NCBI RefSeq assembly: GCF_002646595.1
Contig: NZ_PDUD01000024.1
Coordinates: forward strand, 186,001-250,000
Reading direction: 5' to 3'
Origin: Flavilitoribacter nigricans DSM 23189 = NBRC 102662
GTDB lineage: Bacteria; Bacteroidota; Bacteroidia; Chitinophagales; Saprospiraceae
DNA length: 64,000 nt
The notes under the pieces are model-generated. The model saw nothing but the letters and a program-made list of their open reading frames with translations, was not told where the DNA came from and searched no databases. A program made the translations under genes and the position numbers. Shown here piece after piece: positions 59,724 to 64,000 of this stretch; the first letter of the stretch is position 1; each line of letters begins with the position of its first letter.

Positions 59724-61031
59724 ATGCTAAAAACGGACCACCAATCTTCTCTGGCTTATGCCCGTGCATTGGACGAAAAAGACCAACTGGCGGAGTTCAG
59801 ATCAGCTTACCACATCCCTGCGCATGGGGGTAATCCGGCGATCTACCTCTGCGGCAATTCGCTAGGGCTTCAACCGAAAGCCACGGCCGGAGCGCTGGAA
59901 GAAGAACTCAGGCAATGGCAGGAAAAAGCCGTGGAAGGCTGGTTCGAGGGAGATCGCCCCTGGCTATCGTACCATAAATACCTGCAGGCACCGCTGAGCG
60001 GGGTAGTCGGGGCGGAAACGGAGGAGGTAATCGTCATGAATACCCTTACGGTCAATCTGCATCTGCTGATGGTGAGCTTTTACCGCCCTACTTCCCGGAG
60101 ATACAAGATCATTATGGAGGCCGGTGCCTTTCCTTCCGATCAGTACGCGCTGGCCAGTCAGGTTCGTTTTCACGGATACGATCCGCAGGAAGCCATCGTG
60201 GAGGTCCAGCCGCGGGCAGGAGAGATCCACCTGCGGACAGAAGATATTCTGCAAACCATCGATCAAAACGGAGCAGAAACGGCGCTGGTGCTTTTCGGAG
60301 GTGTCAATTATTACACCGGTCAGTATTTCGATTTGCCGGCCATTACCGAAGCGGCCCATCGCGCCGGGGCTTATGCAGGTTTTGACCTCGCCCACGCGGC
60401 GGGTAACGTCCCGATGCAGCTGCACGACTGGAAGGTAGATTTTGCGGTATGGTGCAGTTATAAATACCTCAATTCGGGACCGGGTGGTCCCAGCGGAGCC
60501 TTCATTCACGCCCGGCACGGAAATGATCCGGATCTCCCGCGATTTGCCGGCTGGTGGGGACAAAAAGAGGAGGAACGCTTTTTGATGCAGAAAACCTTCC
60601 ACCCGATTCCCGGAGCTGCCGGCTGGCAGATCAGTACCGTGCCGATCATGAGCATGGCACCGCACCGGATAAGCCTGGAACTTTTCGATCGGGCGGGTAT
60701 GGACCGCCTGCACGCCAAAAGTGAGTTGCTGACCGATTACCTCAGTTGGCAACTGGACCGGCTCAACCGGCAGGAACACCGCTTTCAGATCCTGACCCCG
60801 TCGGAATTGTCCGCCAGAGGCAGCCAGCTATCGATCTACCTGGAAAAAGAAGGAAAGAACCTGTTTGACCACCTCAGCCGCCACGGAGTGATCTGTGACT
60901 GGCGCGAAGACAATCTTTTCCATTCGGGCGGAGGCGTTATCCGGGTAGCGCCGACGGCTATGTACAACACCTTTGAAGAAATTTATCAGTTCACAAATTT
61001 GCTGGAACAGTATTATACCCCAAAATCCTGA
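59724..61031 (+). CDS. kynU: Kynureninase
   Basis: 435 residues from the ATG before LKTDHQSS; the frame also has an ATG at 59688. PLP-dependent fold type I. Hallmarks: AIYLCGNSLGLQPK near 50, TVNLHLLMVSFYRPT, DLAHAAGNVPMQLHDWKVDFAVWCSYKYLNSGPGGPSG (Schiff-base Lys near 246) and a C-terminal CDWREDNLFHSGGGVIRVAPTAMYNT. It cleaves kynurenine or 3-hydroxykynurenine to anthranilate/3-hydroxyanthranilate and alanine in tryptophan breakdown, a source of quinolinate for NadC at 2.5 kb. Flavodoxin-like gene follows 4 bp later. Confidence 0.93.
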   Translation: MLKTDHQSSLAYARALDEKDQLAEFRSAYHIPAHGGNPAIYLCGNSLGLQPKATAGALEEELRQWQEKAVEGWFEGDRPWLSYHKYLQAPLSGVVGAETEEVIVMNTLTVNLHLLMVSFYRPTSRRYKIIMEAGAFPSDQYALASQVRFHGYDPQEAIVEVQPRAGEIHLRTEDILQTIDQNGAETALVLFGGVNYYTGQYFDLPAITEAAHRAGAYAGFDLAHAAGNVPMQLHDWKVDFAVWCSYKYLNSGPGGPSGAFIHARHGNDPDLPRFAGWWGQKEEERFLMQKTFHPIPGAAGWQISTVPIMSMAPHRISLELFDRAGMDRLHAKSELLTDYLSWQLDRLNRQEHRFQILTPSELSARGSQLSIYLEKEGKNLFDHLSRHGVICDWREDNLFHSGGGVIRVAPTAMYNTFEEIYQFTNLLEQYYTPKS

Positions 61032-61035
61032 ACCA

Positions 61036-61554
61036 ATGACTAACACCCTGATTATCTTTGCCAGCTCCCGGGAGCAGGGCAATACCCGAAAAATAGCGGA
61101 AGCCGTGCGGATGAAGTCCGGCGCCGATTTTCTGAACATCAGCGATCTGAACATCAGTGCCTACGATTATGAGCACCGCAACCGTCACGATGATTTCATT
61201 CCGACGTTTGAAAAAATCGCCGGGTACCAGAATTTTATTTTCATTACTCCCGTATACTGGTACAGTATGGCCGGCCCCATGAAGATCTTCTTTGATCGCA
61301 TGACCGATCTGATGACGATCCGCAAAGATCTGGGCCGAAGCCTCGCGGGAAAAAGTATGGCGGCCATTTGCTGCAGTTCGGACGAAGAAGCCTACCCCGG
61401 TTTTTTTATGCCCTTTGCCCGTACGGCGGACTATCTGGATATGCATTACCGGGGTGATTGCCATACCTGGATCGAAGGGGGAGAGATCCCGGCTATCGTT
61501 CTCCAACAATTGGATCAACTCATCGCCAACGTCAAAGTTGGTGTCACAATCTAA
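61036..61554 (+). CDS. Flavodoxin-like NAD(P)H oxidoreductase
   Basis: 172 residues from the ATG at 61036, four bases after the kynureninase stop; the longer frame extends into the kynureninase gene and is unlikely. FMN phosphate loop FASSREQGNTRKIAEAVR (about 8-25), and the fold motif FITPVYWYSMAGPMKIFFDRMTDL (about 71-94) as in NADPH-dependent FMN reductase/iron-sulfur flavoprotein groups. Cytoplasmic. The tight coupling with kynureninase suggests, but does not prove, a shared task. Confidence 0.85.
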   Translation: MTNTLIIFASSREQGNTRKIAEAVRMKSGADFLNISDLNISAYDYEHRNRHDDFIPTFEKIAGYQNFIFITPVYWYSMAGPMKIFFDRMTDLMTIRKDLGRSLAGKSMAAICCSSDEEAYPGFFMPFARTADYLDMHYRGDCHTWIEGGEIPAIVLQQLDQLIANVKVGVTI

Positions 61555-61562
61555 ATTTGTCT

Positions 61563-61730
61563 ATGGGATATCAGAGTAGAAAACGTAATTATAAAAGTAG
61601 ACGCGAGCGAAACGCCATTGCCGGCAAGCGGTTCCGAACGGTACTGATCTTTGCGGGCATTGCACTGTTCATTATTATTCTCAAGAACCGGGTGGCCATC
61701 TGGGATTGGTTCCGCCTGTTATTCTATTGA
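61563..61730 (+). CDS. Small single-span membrane protein
   Basis: 55 residues from the ATG at 61563, only 8 bp after the previous stop (the long frame begins inside that gene). Very basic start (YQSRKRNYKSRRERNAIAGKR) then one span (TVLIFAGIALFIIILKN) and a short tail with Trp and Phe. A tidy small integral membrane protein with an inside-positive N terminus; unknown role. The third gene of the kynureninase string. Confidence 0.6.
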   Translation: MGYQSRKRNYKSRRERNAIAGKRFRTVLIFAGIALFIIILKNRVAIWDWFRLLFY

Positions 61731-61988
61731 TCTAACCGGTAAGTCCAGGCTGCCCGTATTGCTCGTAACCTGCGCTAATCCCGGACTTCTTCCCTTACCG
61801 GAGCTGCCAAAAGCAGGCTCGGGGCTAAAAATGTTTAGGAAATATCGCTAAAAGCCAACTTGGATCACTCCGGGAAGGTTTTAGCACTAAAAGTGCGGCC
61901 AAACGGACCGGAGCCCACTGCGGCAACCACCGAACGTGCCGGCTTTTCCGATTAATTTTCGTTCCTAAACACACAAAGCCCTGCTACC
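61731..61988. other. Structured intergenic region before the cardiolipin synthase gene
   Basis: No gene seen in 258 bp. CCGGTAAG (61736-61743) and CTTACCGG (61794-61801) form an 8-bp inverted repeat 50 nt apart, with GC-rich content inside and GCAC...GTGC near 61895. This could be a structured leader of the next gene. Confidence 0.4.
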
Positions 61989-63440
61989 ATGCTTTTCACG
62001 CTATTGTTTATCGCTTATATCCTGGCCACCATCGGGGTGGTTCTCAATTTATTGATCTCGGGTGCACGCCCCACCAAGACCATGGCCTGGCTGCTGGTGG
62101 TGATCGTGCTGCCGGTATTAGGTATCATTCTTTATCTGGTATTTGGTGTAAACCGTCGCAAATACAAATTCTACAAGATCAAGGAGGCCCAGAAAGTAAA
62201 AAAATACCTGAGCCGGGTAGATGGTTTTTACGAAGATCATTTTACGGAACAGGCCATTCTACCGGAAAATCGCGACATCTACCGCAAGACGCCCGAACTG
62301 ATCTCCAAAAACTGCCGCTTTCTTCCTTACCCGGATAACAAAGCCAAGATCCTACGCAACGGACCGGCTACCTTCGACGCTATTTTCGACGCGCTGGAAA
62401 AGGCGGAAACATTTATCCACATCCAGTACTATATCTTCGAGGAAGGAGAGCTTACCGACCGCATGATGAAGATCTTTAAGGAAAAAGCCAAAGCGGGAGT
62501 TGAGATCCGCCTGCTGTACGACGGGGTGGGCAGCCAGTTTCTCAGCAATAAGTACACTAATCAATTGCAGGAACTGGGTGGCAATCACAGCTGTTTCCTG
62601 CCGATCGCCAATATGCGTCCCACTTCTACCCTCAATTACCGCAATCACCGGAAGATCATTATTGTGGACGGTAAGATCGGCTTCACCGGAGGCATCAATG
62701 TAACGGATAAATACATTCGTTCGGATGCGGGGCCGCTGGGGATCTGGCACGATATGCACCTGCAACTGGAAGGTCCGATCGTCAACAGCCTGCAGGCGGT
62801 ATTTGTGACCGACTGGAATTTTGCTACGGAGCGGGAAGAGAACGGTGATCTGTTAAAGGATAAATACTTCCCTAAATCCGAACCTAAGGGTGACGCCGTT
62901 GCTCAGATCGTGGCCAGTGGCCCGGACTCGGATTTTTCGAGCATCCGCCAGGAATACTTTTCGCTGATCACCCAGGCCGATGATTACGTCTATATTACCA
63001 ATTCCTACGTGATCCCGGGAGAAGCCATTCTGACGGCCCTCCAGACAGCCGCGCTCAGCGGGGTGGACGTCCGCCTGATCATACCGGAAACTTCGGACAG
63101 TGTAGTCGTGAAATGGGGCGTGCGTTCCTACTTCGAAGAAATGCTGCGCGCCGGGGTCCGGATCTACCTTTATAAAGATAATTTTCTCCACAGCAAGACC
63201 CTCGTGGCCGACGATGAAGTGATCTCCATAGGTACTGCCAACTTCGACCTGCGAAGCTTCGAACAAAACTTTGAGGTCAATGCCCTGGTCTACAACGAAT
63301 CACTGGCAAAAGAGTTAAAATCCTACTTCATGGAAGACATTGAAAACTGTGAAGAATTAAAGCTGGAAGAATTTAAAGAACGCCCGGTCGGCGATAAGAT
63401 CAAAGAAGGGATCGCGAAGATTTTTAGCCCCATCCTCTAG
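61989..63440 (+). CDS. cls: Cardiolipin synthase (phospholipase D family)
   Basis: 483 residues. Two N-terminal spans (about 3-24 and 36-56, TMAWLLVVIVLPVLGIILYLVFG), then two PLD domains with HKD motifs: NYRNHRKIIIVDG (His near 220) and FLHSKTLVADD (His near 401), each followed by GGIN and GTANFD. The layout is that of ClsA-type cardiolipin synthases, which join two phosphatidylglycerols (or PG and PE) in the inner membrane. Length is normal (about 480). Own leader region of 258 bp. Confidence 0.9.
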   Translation: MLFTLLFIAYILATIGVVLNLLISGARPTKTMAWLLVVIVLPVLGIILYLVFGVNRRKYKFYKIKEAQKVKKYLSRVDGFYEDHFTEQAILPENRDIYRKTPELISKNCRFLPYPDNKAKILRNGPATFDAIFDALEKAETFIHIQYYIFEEGELTDRMMKIFKEKAKAGVEIRLLYDGVGSQFLSNKYTNQLQELGGNHSCFLPIANMRPTSTLNYRNHRKIIIVDGKIGFTGGINVTDKYIRSDAGPLGIWHDMHLQLEGPIVNSLQAVFVTDWNFATEREENGDLLKDKYFPKSEPKGDAVAQIVASGPDSDFSSIRQEYFSLITQADDYVYITNSYVIPGEAILTALQTAALSGVDVRLIIPETSDSVVVKWGVRSYFEEMLRAGVRIYLYKDNFLHSKTLVADDEVISIGTANFDLRSFEQNFEVNALVYNESLAKELKSYFMEDIENCEELKLEEFKERPVGDKIKEGIAKIFSPIL

Positions 63441-63593
63441 TCGGCTTTAACACTTTTTCTCTGTTGATCCATCGAACACGGCATTTACGAAATGTGTTTT
63501 AAAAGCACCTACAACACTTGTATACAAATAGTTATAAATAAAGGTAATACCCCAATTAAGTACAACCATTTAAAAACCAAAAATCGTTTAACA

Positions 63594-63968
63594 ATGACAC
63601 CACAAACATTATCGTCAAGCAGTATCTCAGGAACAACAGTTGTAAATGCTAAAGGTGAGAGTCTGGGTAACATCAAGGAATTGATGATCGACACCGATTC
63701 CGGCCGCGTAGCATACGCCGTATTGTCTTTCGGTGGTTTTCTCGGTTTGGGCGACAAATATTTCGCCATGCCCTGGGAAGCATTCAAGATCGACAGTGAA
63801 GAAGAAAAGTTTGTCCTGAACGTAGAAAAAGAACGCCTGGAAAACGCTCCGGGATTTGACAAAGATAACTGGCCGAACCGCGCCACCCACCAAGACTACC
63901 TGGACAGCGTCTACAACCACTATGGATATACCCCGTATTGGCGTAAATCCACCTCAAAAGCATACTAA
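63594..63968 (+). CDS. PRC-barrel domain protein
   Basis: 124 residues from the ATG at 63594; the frame begins upstream at 63492 but that part is AT-rich leader. PRC-barrel seen as SSISGTTVVNAKGESLGNIKELMIDTDSGRVAYAVLSFGGFLGLGDKYFAMPWEAFKID (about 9-67), followed by a Trp/Tyr-rich tail (YNHYGYTPYWRKS). PRC-barrel proteins of this type appear in stress response and photosynthetic bacteria; soluble here. Monocistronic; window ends 32 bp later with nothing readable. Confidence 0.85.
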   Translation: MTPQTLSSSSISGTTVVNAKGESLGNIKELMIDTDSGRVAYAVLSFGGFLGLGDKYFAMPWEAFKIDSEEEKFVLNVEKERLENAPGFDKDNWPNRATHQDYLDSVYNHYGYTPYWRKSTSKAY

Positions 63969-64000
63969 TTGATGAAAACATCCCCCAAATGGTAGAATCA

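Noticed and set aside
61552-61559. TAAATTTG, an exact -7 promoter match before the 61563 gene
   Set aside because: It overlaps the preceding stop codon and is only 4 bp from the ATG, so transcription would start inside the gene; the gene is better explained as part of the kynureninase transcript.
1-64000. Search for tRNA, rRNA, CRISPR arrays and prophage genes
   Set aside because: No cloverleaf with a GGTTCGAATCC-type arm, no rRNA signature, no regularly spaced direct repeats with spacers, and no integrase, transposase, terminase or capsid gene was found by eye.

Overview
The window looks like the chromosome of a free-living, aerobic Bacteroidota, most likely class Saprospiria (Lewinella-like). 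The grounds are a GldB gliding lipoprotein, secreted proteins with type IX secretion (T9SS) C-terminal sorting domains, HYR and dockerin-like modules, a SusC/SusD pair, many lipoproteins with LxxC boxes, TAnnTTTG (-7) promoter elements, and no Shine-Dalgarno-like spacing. The rank is inferred from gene content; no rRNA, tRNA, CRISPR array, prophage or intact transposase was seen.

Layout. 1-5 kb: the start of an unknown secreted protein at the left edge, then gldB divergent from a PorT-like barrel, nadC overlapping a (p)ppGpp-hydrolase-like HD gene, and a MiaE-like tRNA hydroxylase. 5-13.4 kb: a 1321-residue HYR/dockerin/cohesin-like T9SS cargo, a 680-bp stretch with a possible small RNA, a YraN-like nuclease-fold gene, an FMN reductase pair, a PepSY-like lipoprotein and a second dockerin-like T9SS cargo. 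13.6-22.5 kb: a helical-repeat hypothetical, then a minus-strand cluster of a 1638-residue protein built from about 262-residue repeats, a lipoprotein, an HD phosphohydrolase and a GNAT acetyltransferase. 22.6-30 kb: a decayed histidine kinase tail, a SusC/SusD/lipoprotein uptake locus with a long leader, and an orphan lipoprotein carrying only a TonB-receptor plug domain.

30-42 kb: a sterol-desaturase-family enzyme, then a nine-gene same-strand block encoding a tripartite ABC exporter (adaptor, TolC, ATPase, two permeases), an NtrC-type activator, a DinB protein and an NtrY-like kinase. A sigma-54 type -24/-12 element with two tandem dyads about 100 bp upstream lies before the first gene, so the activator probably drives its own operon. 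42-51 kb: penicillin-acylase-family hydrolase, type II NADH dehydrogenase, an ECF sigma/membrane-partner operon, a GT2 glycosyltransferase and a DHFR-like reductase. 51-64 kb: PIG-L deacetylase with a ThuA-like tail, a MITE-like element, outer-membrane barrel, ClpS, DUF6340-like lipoprotein, EamA transporter, kynureninase with a flavodoxin-like gene, cardiolipin synthase and a PRC-barrel protein.

A recurring theme is intergenic repeat DNA: a 155-bp MITE-like element with TTA duplication, a 166-bp fully palindromic element, and at least three degenerate word-like tracts that are G-rich on the coding strand and sit directly after stop codons. These, the giant repeat protein locus, and the self-contained sigma-54 exporter operon are the points most worth a second look.
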